DNA of 64,000 nucleotides from Pseudodesulfovibrio cashew (GTDB lineage: Bacteria; Desulfobacterota; Desulfovibrionia; Desulfovibrionales; Desulfovibrionaceae): the NCBI RefSeq assembly GCF_009762795.1, contig NZ_CP046400.1, forward strand, positions 3,741,501 through 3,805,500, in the 5' to 3' direction. The translations under genes were made by a program, and so were the position numbers. Numbering within the stretch: position 1 is the first letter of the stretch; every line of letters starts with the position of its first letter. The notes beneath the pieces were generated by a model. The model did no database searches. It saw only the letters and a program-made list of their open reading frames with translations, and had not been told where the DNA came from. This document shows positions 37,585-44,860 of this stretch, in pieces.

Positions 37585-39117
37585 ATGCATGAAAACTATA
37601 TCATCACCAACGTCAATGGTATCGCCATGGACGACGCGGACACCCGTTTCAGCGCCCTGGCAGTGGAAAACGGACGCATCACCCTGGTCGGCAGTGCGGA
37701 CGACGTCGCCCCCCTCATCCGGGACGGGCATCCGGTCCTCTCCCTGGACGGCAAGACCATGCTGCCCGGGTTCATGGACACCCATCAGCACCTCGGCCTG
37801 ACCGGCCAGGTCCTCAACGGGCTGAACTTCCTGGGAGACGACTCTCTGGACACCGTCTATGCCCGCCTCACCGAAGCCGCGAAAGAAGCGCCCGACGACC
37901 GTTGGGTCCTCGGCTATTCACTCAACGAGTACAACGTACGCGAAGGCAGGCTCCCCCTGAAGGAAGACCTGGACGCGGCCTGCCCCAACCGGCCGGTCAT
38001 GGTCGTCCACACCTCATGGCACCTGTGCGCCCTCAACTCCAGAGCGCTGGAGATCCTCGACCTCCCGCGCGGCCTGCCGGGCCTTGACGTGGGGGCTGAC
38101 GGCATGCCCACCGGGCTGGTGCGCGATCCCGGTTCCCTCACTCACGTGTTCCCGGCGGTCAGCTCCCTCACCCCGGCAGAGGCCAAGCTGGCCAGCTTCC
38201 GCGCAGCCTGCGAGGCGGCTCTGAGACAGGGCATCACCACCCTGCACTGCCTGGAGGGCGGCGAGTTCGGCCCGGGCGACACCCGGCTGGTGGTGGAGAA
38301 CCGTGACAAGCTGCCCCTGAACACCGTGATCTGGAACCAGGTCATGGACATCGAGGAAACCGTGAACCTCGGCCTGAAACGCATCGGCGGCTGCATCTGC
38401 GCGGACGGAGCCATCGACGCCCGCACCGCCGCCGTGTTCGAGCCCTACCTCGACCAGCCCGACAACCGGGGCACCCTCAACTTTTCCCAACAACAGATGG
38501 ACGACTTCATCCTGGCCGCACACAAGGCCGGGTTGCAGACCGCCATCCACTGCGAGACCGACCGGGCCATCGAACAGGTTCTCCTGGCCATGGAGCGCGC
38601 CATCGCGGCGCACCCGCGCAAGGACCACCGCCACCGCATCGAGCACTGCGAAATCCCCACCCCCGGCCAGCTCGATCGCATGGCCGAGGCGGGCATCATC
38701 GCCTCCATGCAGCCCGCGTTCTTTCCCTTCTTAGTAGATATGGACGACTACGAACTGCGCTTCGGCAAGGACCGGCTGCGCTGGATTCATCCCTACCGGA
38801 CCATGCTGGACAAGGGCATCGTCATGTGCGGCGGTTCCGATTGTCCCATCACGCCCCACACCCCGCTGGTAGGCATCCAGGCCGCCGTGCTTCACCCCAT
38901 CAAAGAGGAACGGCTCACGCCCCTGGAGGCCATCCGCATGTTCACCTCGGATGCGGCGTATAGCGGTTTCGAAGAGCATGAACGCGGCAGCATCGAGCCG
39001 GGAAAAGTCGCGGACCTAGTCGTTCTGGACGACGATCCGACAACCGTGGCCCCCGAGAAAATAGGCTCCATACACGTGGATCGAGTCATCGTGGCGGGCA
39101 GGACAGTCGAGCGATAA
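37585..39117 (+). CDS. Amidohydrolase (YtcJ-like, Amidohydro_3)
   Basis: 510 residues of the metal-dependent amidohydrolase superfamily. The strand-1 metal motif is H67-x-H69 in GFMDTHQHLG; later ligands appear in AIHCETDRA, HRIEHCEI and GSDCPITPHTPL, the usual YtcJ pattern. Other members hydrolyse N-substituted amides or formamides, but the substrate is not predictable. A transcript from it might run into the cassette at 39275, but a sigma-54 promoter lies between. No signal peptide, so cytoplasmic. Ribosome site is GGAG within CTACGGAGTAA upstream of the ATG. Confidence 0.92.
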   Translation: MHENYIITNVNGIAMDDADTRFSALAVENGRITLVGSADDVAPLIRDGHPVLSLDGKTMLPGFMDTHQHLGLTGQVLNGLNFLGDDSLDTVYARLTEAAKEAPDDRWVLGYSLNEYNVREGRLPLKEDLDAACPNRPVMVVHTSWHLCALNSRALEILDLPRGLPGLDVGADGMPTGLVRDPGSLTHVFPAVSSLTPAEAKLASFRAACEAALRQGITTLHCLEGGEFGPGDTRLVVENRDKLPLNTVIWNQVMDIEETVNLGLKRIGGCICADGAIDARTAAVFEPYLDQPDNRGTLNFSQQQMDDFILAAHKAGLQTAIHCETDRAIEQVLLAMERAIAAHPRKDHRHRIEHCEIPTPGQLDRMAEAGIIASMQPAFFPFLVDMDDYELRFGKDRLRWIHPYRTMLDKGIVMCGGSDCPITPHTPLVGIQAAVLHPIKEERLTPLEAIRMFTSDAAYSGFEEHERGSIEPGKVADLVVLDDDPTTVAPEKIGSIHVDRVIVAGRTVER

Positions 39118-39162
39118 ATTGCCAATCCGCCGTTGTTCCTGGCCCGGGCATCGCCTACACTG

Positions 39163-39179
39163 CTGGCACAGGGCTTGCT
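39163..39179 (+). promoter_or_regulatory. Sigma-54 (-24/-12) promoter for the SBP-GTPase-ABC cassette
   Basis: CTGGCACAGGGCTTGCT fits the sigma-54 consensus (TGGCAC-N5-TTGC with GG and GC ten bases apart) with no mismatch in the core. It is intergenic, 100 bases before the ATG at 39275, and oriented toward the cassette. An enhancer-binding activator is required, but no clear activator site was seen upstream. Confidence 0.75.
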
Positions 39180-39274
39180 GACAAGGCAATATACCCCTTT
39201 GAGGGCAGGGATTAAGGCACATTTTTGTAGGAAACTCCAAAATTGTCCCCTTACGTGCGACAAAAAGGAAATAC

Positions 39275-40300
39275 ATGAAAACTCTCGACCAACTTATGGC
39301 CTCGGTCCAGGCTTCCGGCCAACAGGACAACCCGGACCCTGGCGAACTCGATCTGCTCCTCTACTCTCCCTGTCCGGTCAAGCTGGCGGTCAAGGCGCAA
39401 CTGGACGAGGTGAGCCGCGAATACGAAGAGGCGGGTGACCCGATTAACATCCACATCCCCATGGGATGCACCTCGGTTGACCCCTACGACCCCCTGCACC
39501 TGGAGACCGACCCGGACAAACTTCCGGGCATCATCGCCTCCATCGGCTTCGGCGACTTCTTCCGCAAGGGCTTTTCCGAACGCTTCGTCAACACCGGCGT
39601 GTTCGAAGCCGTGTTGCCCGAGAAGGTTCACCCCCTGCATGAAGAGGCCGGCATCGTGGACCCGGAGGGACGCTATACGATCTACGCCCTGACCCCGTAC
39701 ATTTTCCTGGTGGACACGGCCCGACTCGGCGACACTCCGCCGCCTCGACGCTGGGAGGACCTGCTGCACCCGCGCTACCGAGGGCAGATCAACATGTGCG
39801 GCGACGGCGACGACATGGCAGACGCGGCCCTCATGTCTATATATAAAGAGTTCGGCATGGAGGGGATCGAAAAACTCGCGGCCAACGCCCACGGCCTGAT
39901 GCACTCCTCGCGCATGGGCAAATCCGGCGGCTCGGCCAAGGGCGGCGGCATCTACATCATCCCATATTTCTTTGCCGAGACCTCGCAGCAGCCAGAGCAT
40001 ATGCAGGTCATCTGGCCCGAGGACGGCACCGCGGCCAGCCCCATCTATTTCCTGGCCAAACGCGACGCCCGGCCAAGGCTGGACAAACTCCTCGACTTCT
40101 TCACCCGGGGATTCGGCGAGATCGAAAGCGCCCGCTGGTTCCTGCCCCTCGGCGGCCCGCTCCCGGACAACCTGCCGCCCGAAGCCCGCATCAAATGGGT
40201 TGGCTGGGACTTCATCCGGGACAACGACATCACCGCCGTGCGCGACCTGCTCAACGACACCTTCCGACGTCTGGTCAAGGAGACGCCGTGCGCCTCGTGA
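39275..40300 (+). CDS. ABC solute-binding-protein homologue without signal peptide
   Basis: 341 residues of the iron/spermidine-type (extracellular solute-binding) fold: LDLLLYSPCPVKLAV at the first strand, IYALTPYIFLVD, RRWEDLLHPRYRGQI (a hallmark of Fe3+/thiosulfate-type binding proteins) and YFLAKRDARPRLDKLLDFF. Unusually the N-terminus (MKTLDQLMASVQASG) is polar and has no signal peptide, lipobox or Tat motif, and the ATG has its own AAGGA, so the protein should stay in the cytoplasm. Cysteines at SPCP, MGCT and NMCGD could hold metal. The stop overlaps the GTPase start by 13 bases. Function is unknown; co-occurrence with a GTPase and an ATPase suggests metal or cofactor handling rather than uptake. 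Confidence 0.8.
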   Translation: MKTLDQLMASVQASGQQDNPDPGELDLLLYSPCPVKLAVKAQLDEVSREYEEAGDPINIHIPMGCTSVDPYDPLHLETDPDKLPGIIASIGFGDFFRKGFSERFVNTGVFEAVLPEKVHPLHEEAGIVDPEGRYTIYALTPYIFLVDTARLGDTPPPRRWEDLLHPRYRGQINMCGDGDDMADAALMSIYKEFGMEGIEKLAANAHGLMHSSRMGKSGGSAKGGGIYIIPYFFAETSQQPEHMQVIWPEDGTAASPIYFLAKRDARPRLDKLLDFFTRGFGEIESARWFLPLGGPLPDNLPPEARIKWVGWDFIRDNDITAVRDLLNDTFRRLVKETPCAS

Positions 40301-40983
40301 CCGTCGCCGGACCGCCCTCCTGCGGCAAGACATCGCTGTTGACCAAGGCCTGCGCCGAACTCATGCACCAGGGCGTGTCCTGCGCCGTGGTCAAGTTCGA
40401 CTGCCTCCAGACCCGCGATCACGACACCTACACGGACGCGGGCATCCCGGCCACCGCAGTGCTCTCGGGCGGTCTCTGCCCGGACCACTTCTTCGCCACC
40501 AACCTGGAGGAAGCCTTCGACTGGGCCGAATCCACCGGGGCGGAATGCTGCATTATTGAAACCGCGGGGCTGTGCAACCGCTGCTCGCCGCACCTTCGCG
40601 GCGCGTTGGCCCTGTGCGTCATCGACAACCTTATGGGCATCGAGGCTCCCAAGAAGATCGGCCCCATGCTCAAGCTGGCCGACCTGGTCCTGGTGACCAA
40701 GGGCGACCTCGTCTCCCAGGCCGAACGCGAAGTGTACCGGCACCGCATCCGGCAGATGAACGCCAAGGCCGTCATCCGGCACATCAACGGCCTGACCGGC
40801 CAGGGGTGCCGCGACCTAGCGACCATCCTGGGCATGGCCCCGGACATCAAGTCGGTCACGGAGATGCGGCTGCGCTTCGCCATGCCCGCCGCGGTCTGCT
40901 CCTATTGCCTGAGCGAGACCCGCATCGGTAGCCGCTACCAGAAGGGCAACGTGAAAAAGGCCGCGTTCGGAGGTGGAAAATGA
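40288..40983 (+). CDS. HypB/UreG/CobW-like P-loop GTPase
   Basis: About 231 residues starting at a GTG preceded by AAGGAG. The Walker A loop AGPPSCGKTS begins at residue 6, a switch-like AVVKFDCLQTRD follows, and CIIETAGLCNRCSPHL near 85-100 is the Walker B region of SIMIBI GTPases fused with a CxxC. TKGD near 138 is the base-specificity loop. A CSYC pair near the C-terminus (AAVCSYCLSE) adds two more cysteines. Relatives (HypB, UreG, CobW/Nha1) deliver metals into enzymes or cofactors using GTP. It overlaps both neighbours (13 bases upstream, ATGA downstream), so the three proteins are made together. Confidence 0.85.
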   Translation: MRLVTVAGPPSCGKTSLLTKACAELMHQGVSCAVVKFDCLQTRDHDTYTDAGIPATAVLSGGLCPDHFFATNLEEAFDWAESTGAECCIIETAGLCNRCSPHLRGALALCVIDNLMGIEAPKKIGPMLKLADLVLVTKGDLVSQAEREVYRHRIRQMNAKAVIRHINGLTGQGCRDLATILGMAPDIKSVTEMRLRFAMPAAVCSYCLSETRIGSRYQKGNVKKAAFGGGK

Positions 40984-41750
40984 GCGGAGATTTTCTGACC
41001 CTGCAAAGCCTGACCGTCACCGCCGGTTGCGACAAGGACGGCCGGAACGAGACCATGGACGTGGCCTTCGCACCCGGAGAGATAACCGCCCTGCTCGGCC
41101 CCACGGGATCGGGCAAGAGCCGCTTCCTCTACGACATCGAGTCCCTGGCCGACCGCGACACGCCGTCCCGCCGAACCGTACTCCTGGACGGGGAAAAGCC
41201 CGACCCGGACCGTCGCTTCGAACTCCAGGGCAGGCTGGTTGCCCAGCTGACCCAGAACATGAACTTCGTTCTGGACATGGGCGTGCGCGACTTCATCCGC
41301 ACCCACGCCGAGAGCCGAGAGGCGGAAGACCCCGAGGCCACGGCGGACGAGGTGATCAATGCGGCCAATGCCCTGGCCGGCGAGCCCTTTGACCTGGACA
41401 CCCAGCTCACCCAGCTCTCGGGCGGCCAGTCCCGTGCGCTGATGATCGCGGACGCGGCCCTGCTCAGTTGGTCGCCCATCCTGCTCATCGACGAGATCGA
41501 GAACGCGGGCGTGGACAAGTCCCGCGCCATGGACCTGCTGCTCAAGAGCGACAAGATAGTGGTCATCGCCACCCATGATCCCGTGCTCGCTCTGTCCGCC
41601 GACCGGCGGCTGGTGTTCGAAAACGGCGCGGTAGGCAAGATACTGCCCCGCTCGGGCGCCGAGGAACGCATCCTGGCCCGGTTGGAAGACGCGGAAGCGG
41701 AATTCTCCCGCATCCGATCGCATCTTCGGCGAGGCCTCCCCCTGGAATAA
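40980..41750 (+). CDS. ABC-type ATPase without permease partner
   Basis: 256 residues of an ABC nucleotide-binding domain: Walker A LGPTGSGKSRF near 41, signature LSGGQSRAL near 149, Walker B PILLIDEIENAG near 168 with the catalytic Glu, and the switch His in IATHDPV near 200. The Q-loop is around residue 90. No transmembrane gene is adjacent and the partner binding-protein homologue is cytoplasmic, so it may act on a soluble partner rather than drive transport. Last gene of the cassette, followed by a strong terminator. Confidence 0.88.
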   Translation: MSGDFLTLQSLTVTAGCDKDGRNETMDVAFAPGEITALLGPTGSGKSRFLYDIESLADRDTPSRRTVLLDGEKPDPDRRFELQGRLVAQLTQNMNFVLDMGVRDFIRTHAESREAEDPEATADEVINAANALAGEPFDLDTQLTQLSGGQSRALMIADAALLSWSPILLIDEIENAGVDKSRAMDLLLKSDKIVVIATHDPVLALSADRRLVFENGAVGKILPRSGAEERILARLEDAEAEFSRIRSHLRRGLPLE

Positions 41751-41794
41751 CCAGGCATCCGCCCGCCTCCAGGGCAGAAAAAACCATAAAAATC

Positions 41795-41828
41795 AAGCCG
41801 AACAACAATTATGTTGTTCGGCTTTATT
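41795..41828 (+). terminator. Terminator after the SBP-GTPase-ABC cassette
   Basis: A 13-base-pair stem (AAGCCGAACAACA / TGTTGTTCGGCTT) with an ATTA loop is followed by TATT. It separates the cassette from the molbindin gene. Confidence 0.88.
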
Positions 41829-41877
41829 GCGTTTTTGTCACAATATGTATTATACCATAATAAAAAACGCATGAATA

Positions 41878-41887
41878 GTTGATCAAC
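41878..41887. promoter_or_regulatory. Palindrome GTTGATCAAC upstream of the molbindin gene
   Basis: A perfect ten-base palindrome, about 90 bases before the ATG and directly before a TTGACT element at 41890. It shares GATCAAC with the repeats at 28565-28608. Role unknown. Confidence 0.3.
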
Positions 41888-41937
41888 GGTTGACTGCGAA
41901 TCTTATTCTGACATAGATAGACCATCTTAATCTTAAC

Positions 41938-41954
41938 TATGCATAAAATGCATA
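41938..41954. promoter_or_regulatory. Inverted repeat TATGCAT-AAA-ATGCATA before the molbindin gene
   Basis: A perfect seven-base inverted repeat, 25 bases upstream of the ATG at 41979 and so within the likely 5' region or promoter. Its position suits an operator. Molybdate or tungstate regulators (ModE, or the TunR family of sulfate reducers) are candidates by function only; I did not match it to a known site. Confidence 0.45.
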
Positions 41955-41978
41955 CGAAAACACCTCTAGGAGTAAGAA

Positions 41979-42185
41979 ATGCAACTGAGCGCACGCAACC
42001 TGGTTCCCGGCAAAGTCAAGGAACTCACTGTCGGTCTGGTCAACGCCGAAGTGGTTATCGAAATCGCCCCCGGCGTGGAAGTCGTTTCCGTGATCACCAA
42101 GAATTCCGTGGAACGCATGGACATCAAGGTCGGTGACGAGGTCAAGGCCATGGTCAAGGCCACCAGCGTCATGATCGCCAAATAG
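41979..42185 (+). CDS. Molbindin (single Mop/TOBE domain protein)
   Basis: A 68-residue protein consisting of one Mop/TOBE domain: MQLSARNLVPGKVKELTVG, then NAEVVIEIAPGVEV, and the conserved IKVGDEVKAMVKATSVMIAK end. Molbindins assemble into hexamers that store molybdate or tungstate in the cytoplasm. It is monocistronic: its own ribosome site (AGGAG) and flanking terminators at 41795 and 42212. Immediate neighbours are the SBP-GTPase-ABC cassette and lipoate ligase; a Mo/W link to the cassette is only suggested by proximity. Confidence 0.93.
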   Translation: MQLSARNLVPGKVKELTVGLVNAEVVIEIAPGVEVVSVITKNSVERMDIKVGDEVKAMVKATSVMIAK

Positions 42186-42211
42186 CGCCGATTCGGCACA
42201 AGTGACAAATC

Positions 42212-42250
42212 GTGAGCGGACGCCCCATCGGGCGTCCGCTCACTCCTTTT
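42212..42250 (+). terminator. Terminator after molbindin
   Basis: A 14-base-pair stem (GTGAGCGGACGCCC / GGGCGTCCGCTCAC) with a CATC loop, followed by TCCTTTT. Confidence 0.93.
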
Positions 42251-42347
42251 GAAAGCCCGGCCAAGCCGCGGGATGGATAAAGGAGACCTCTTCCGACCAC
42301 GCCTGCAAGGTCCGGCTTTTGCATGCGAATCAGGCAAAGGAGAACGC

Positions 42348-43325
42348 ATGCGATACATTTACAACCAGTCCACCGACCCGGCCTTCAATCTGGCCGCAGA
42401 AGAATATTTGTTGACCCGAACCGAGCCCGAGGTGTTTATGCTCTGGCGCAACGCACCGGCCGTCATCGTCGGCCGGAACCAGAACACCCTGGCGGAAATC
42501 GACGAGACCTTTCTCAGGGAGCGCGGTATCCCGGTGGTCCGACGCATGAGCGGAGGCGGGGCCGTCTTCCACGACCTGGGCAACATCAACTTCACCTTCA
42601 TCAGCACCGGGACCGCTTCCAAGGGTTTGGATTTCCAAAAATTCACCATGCCCATCCAGGAGGCGCTCGAAGACATGGGCGTGAACTGCACCTTCAGCGG
42701 ACGAAACGACCTGCTCATCGAAGGGAAGAAATTTTCGGGCAACGCCCAACACTTCCATAAGGGACGCATCCTGCACCACGGCACCCTGCTCTTTTCCTCC
42801 GACATGACCGACCTCTCCGGCGCGCTGCGTGTCGACCCGGAAAAATACCGGGACAAGGCGGTCAAGAGCGTCCGTTCCAGGGTCACCAACATCTCCAGCC
42901 ACCTGCCCGCTCCCATGGAAGTGACGAACTTCATCGCCGCACTCATGGACTTCGTGTCCAAGGAGGCCGCACAGGACGACATGGCCCTGACGGCAGAGGA
43001 GAACCGGATCATAGAAGCGCTTGCCGACGAGCGCTACCGTACCTGGGACTGGAACTTCGGCTACTCTCCGGCCTACAATTTCAACCGGCGGACCAGAACC
43101 CCCGGCGGACTGCTGGACGTCAACATGTATGTGAAAAAAGGACATATTACCCGCGTCAGGCTCCATGGCGACTACTTTGGTGTCAAAAGCGTCAGCGAGT
43201 TGGAGGAACAGATACTCGAGTGCCGCCACCAGCGCGCCGCACTGGAAGAACGCCTGACCGGAATCAACCTGGAGGAGTACATCAAGGACGTGGATCTCCC
43301 CACCTTCCTGGACTGCCTGTTCTGA
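42348..43325 (+). CDS. lplA: Lipoate--protein ligase
   Basis: About 325 residues of the LplA type, which adenylates lipoate and transfers it to a lysine of lipoyl domains. Catalytic-domain motifs are VIVGRNQNTLAEID, VVRRMSGGGAVFHDLGN near 68-85 and the lysine-containing EGKKFSGNAQ near 125. The C-terminal accessory domain is present (TRTPGGLLDVNMYVKKGHI). The ATG at 42348 has AAAGGAG upstream; a longer in-frame reading lacks this. The acetoin-dehydrogenase-like operon 1 kb further on encodes a lipoylated E2, a probable client. Not obviously in the same transcript as the flanking genes. Confidence 0.92.
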   Translation: MRYIYNQSTDPAFNLAAEEYLLTRTEPEVFMLWRNAPAVIVGRNQNTLAEIDETFLRERGIPVVRRMSGGGAVFHDLGNINFTFISTGTASKGLDFQKFTMPIQEALEDMGVNCTFSGRNDLLIEGKKFSGNAQHFHKGRILHHGTLLFSSDMTDLSGALRVDPEKYRDKAVKSVRSRVTNISSHLPAPMEVTNFIAALMDFVSKEAAQDDMALTAEENRIIEALADERYRTWDWNFGYSPAYNFNRRTRTPGGLLDVNMYVKKGHITRVRLHGDYFGVKSVSELEEQILECRHQRAALEERLTGINLEEYIKDVDLPTFLDCLF

Positions 43326-43357
43326 GGCTGGGAGCCGATATCCTCCCTTAAAAGGAG

Positions 43358-43374
43358 TGTTCAATTTTCGAGCA
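43358..43374. promoter_or_regulatory. Possible AcoR binding site (TGTTC-N7-GAGCA)
   Basis: TGTTCAATTTTCGAGCA differs by one base from the TGTTC-N7-GAACA repeats in front of the aco operon and even shares part of the spacer with the site at 49934. It lies about 110 bases upstream of a sigma-54-like promoter (43467-43485), a normal enhancer distance. Confidence 0.5.
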
Positions 43375-43422
43375 ATGTTCACGTCCGAGACATGGCCCGG
43401 TCAAGACCGGACAGACACAGCC

Positions 43423-43441
43423 GTTATATCCAGTTGATATA
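43423..43441. promoter_or_regulatory. Inverted repeat TTATATC-N5-GATATAA
   Basis: A perfect seven-base inverted repeat with five-base spacer, between the AcoR-like site and the sigma-54-like promoter. It could bind a second regulator or IHF-like protein, or be chance in AT-rich DNA. Confidence 0.35.
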
Positions 43442-43466
43442 AAAGAAATAAATATGGATTTCACGG

Positions 43467-43485
43467 CAGGCATGCTCCTTGCTTT
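43467..43485 (+). promoter_or_regulatory. Probable sigma-54 promoter of the AhpD-like gene
   Basis: AGGCATGCTCCTTGCTT keeps the GG and GC ten bases apart and a perfect TTGCTT -12 region; the -24 region has two differences (AGGCAT for TGGCAC). It sits 40 bases before the ATG at 43525. Confidence 0.5.
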
Positions 43486-43524
43486 ATCCAGGCATCTCAA
43501 CAACCAACCCAGGAGAATAAGCCA

Positions 43525-43851
43525 ATGGATGCAGCAGAAAAAGCAGCAATGACCCTGTCCAAAATGACCACCCAGGCCGGAAACGTCTTCCCCAACTACA
43601 TCGCCTTCACCAAGGAGATCAGCCAGTGGGGTCCCATCGACCACAAGACCCAGGAACTGATTCACGTCGCCTGTTCCATGATGTCCCAGTGCGAGATGTG
43701 CATTTCCCTCCACATCCAGGGTGCGGCCAGCCACGGTGCCAGCAAGGAAGAGATCATGCAGGCGGCCATGCTGGCCATTGCCATGGGCGGCTCGCCGAAG
43801 ATGATGTACATGAAGTACGTCTTCGACGAACTCGAGGACTTGTTCGATTAG
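43525..43851 (+). CDS. Carboxymuconolactone decarboxylase (AhpD-like) family protein
   Basis: 108 residues of the all-helical CMD/AhpD fold. The redox or proton-relay motif CEMCISLHIQGA near residues 52-63 has the CxxC and downstream His of the AhpD branch, so a peroxide-defence or thiol-redox role is more likely than a true decarboxylase. The HGASKEEIMQA segment follows as usual. Ribosome site AGGAG. It has its own probable sigma-54 promoter with an AcoR-like site upstream, linking it to the acetoin-type operon on the other strand. Confidence 0.88.
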   Translation: MDAAEKAAMTLSKMTTQAGNVFPNYIAFTKEISQWGPIDHKTQELIHVACSMMSQCEMCISLHIQGAASHGASKEEIMQAAMLAIAMGGSPKMMYMKYVFDELEDLFD

Positions 43852-43869
43852 TTCGAAATCGGCATTATG

Positions 43870-43905
43870 CCGGGGCCGGGGGAGACGTTCTCCCTCCGGC
43901 CCCGG
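43870..43905. terminator. Strong GC hairpin after the AhpD-like gene
   Basis: CCGGGGCCGG and GGGAGA pair with TCTCCC and CCGGCCCCGG around a short loop, starting 18 bases after the stop. No T run follows, so it is either a transcript-end stabilising hairpin or an imperfect terminator. Confidence 0.5.
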
Positions 43906-44077
43906 ATATCGGCAAACGGCTTTCCGAGCCCTGCCCATTGAAATCCAGCCCCTCGCGTACGCCAAGCGACGCGCCTCGGCCCTGGATTTTTCTTATGTCC
44001 GGCAGGCAGATAATCGGGACACACGAGTAATTCGAATGGAACGCCCGTTCCGTTTCTCATCCAAGAGAGGAAAAGAT

Positions 44078-44467
44078 ATGGATATCAACACGCACGAAAG
44101 CATTGACCGGTCGCTGTGCGGCGAACCCACCGCAGTGGAGGAAGGACGCAGCGAGGTACGCCTGGAGTGCACCCGGAACATGGCTGCCGACGGTAGCGGG
44201 CTGGTGCACGGCGGCTTCATCTTCGGGCTGGCCGACTACGCGGCCATGCTCTCGGTCAACCATCCCAACGTGGTGCTGGGGGCAGCCGAAACCCGTTTTC
44301 TGAAGCCCTCAAAAGTGGGAGACGTCCTGGTGGCCAGGGCGCAAGACGAGACCCCGCAGGAGCGCAAGCATCTCGTGCGGGTGGAAGTATCGTGCGGCGA
44401 GGACACCGTCTTTGCCGGAACGTTCACCTGCTTCGTCACGCCGAAACACGTTCTCGCAGACGACTAG
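44078..44467 (+). CDS. Hotdog-fold thioesterase (PaaI-like)
   Basis: About 129 residues of the hotdog superfamily. GSGLVHGGFIFGLADYAAM near residues 40-58 is the PaaI/YbgC-type central-helix motif with the HGG loop and acidic residue used in thioester hydrolysis. LGAAETRFLKP and the C-terminal VFAGTFTCFV strands complete the fold. The acyl-CoA substrate is not predictable. The ATG at 44078 has GAGAGGA upstream; an in-frame ATG at 44036 lacks it. It converges with the aco operon end. Confidence 0.87.
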   Translation: MDINTHESIDRSLCGEPTAVEEGRSEVRLECTRNMAADGSGLVHGGFIFGLADYAAMLSVNHPNVVLGAAETRFLKPSKVGDVLVARAQDETPQERKHLVRVEVSCGEDTVFAGTFTCFVTPKHVLADD

Positions 44468-44534
44468 CCGCATTGTTCGACGGACGCGAGGCGGTTGATC
44501 ATTCGAAGCCGCCCGGCGTCCACCGGTATCAAGT

Positions 44535-44843
44535 TCAGCCGAACAGTTTGTCGCCGCTGACGTTGTTCAGGCCGGGGTGGACGTCGAAACGGACCACGCC
44601 CACTGGGACGTCGACGGCGGCGGCGATGCGTGCGGTACCGGCCACGCCGAACCCGCCGCACAGCTCGATAGCCGCGATGCCTTCGTTCTCCACCAGATCG
44701 CGGGCCAATTCCTCAGCCTGGTCGTAGCCGCTCACGGCCACAGCCAGGAGCTCCACGCCTTCGGTCAGGACCCAGCTCCTGTGTTGTTTCGGGTCGCCGC
44801 CGGGGGCGACGAAAATGAACGCGGCTTTGAGTGCGTTGCTCAT
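44535..44843 (-). CDS. DUF6506-family protein, end of the aco operon
   Basis: 102 residues without signal or membrane segment. The alternation of strands and helices (LKAAFIFVAPGGDP, VAVSGYDQAEELARDLV, AIELCGGFGVAG) and the end FDVHPGLNNVSGDKLFG resemble the small DUF6506 proteins, whose role is unknown. The gene starts 17 bases after the AcoX stop with TAGGAGAG as ribosome site, so it is the last gene of the operon. Confidence 0.72.
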   Translation of the reverse strand: MSNALKAAFIFVAPGGDPKQHRSWVLTEGVELLAVAVSGYDQAEELARDLVENEGIAAIELCGGFGVAGTARIAAAVDVPVGVVRFDVHPGLNNVSGDKLFG

Positions 44844-44860
44844 GCTCTCTCCTATTCGGA

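Noticed and set aside
39134-39150. TGTTC-N7-GGGCA near the cassette promoter as an AcoR site
   Set aside because: Only three of five bases of the right arm match, and it lies about 13 bases from the -24 element, too close for an enhancer site.
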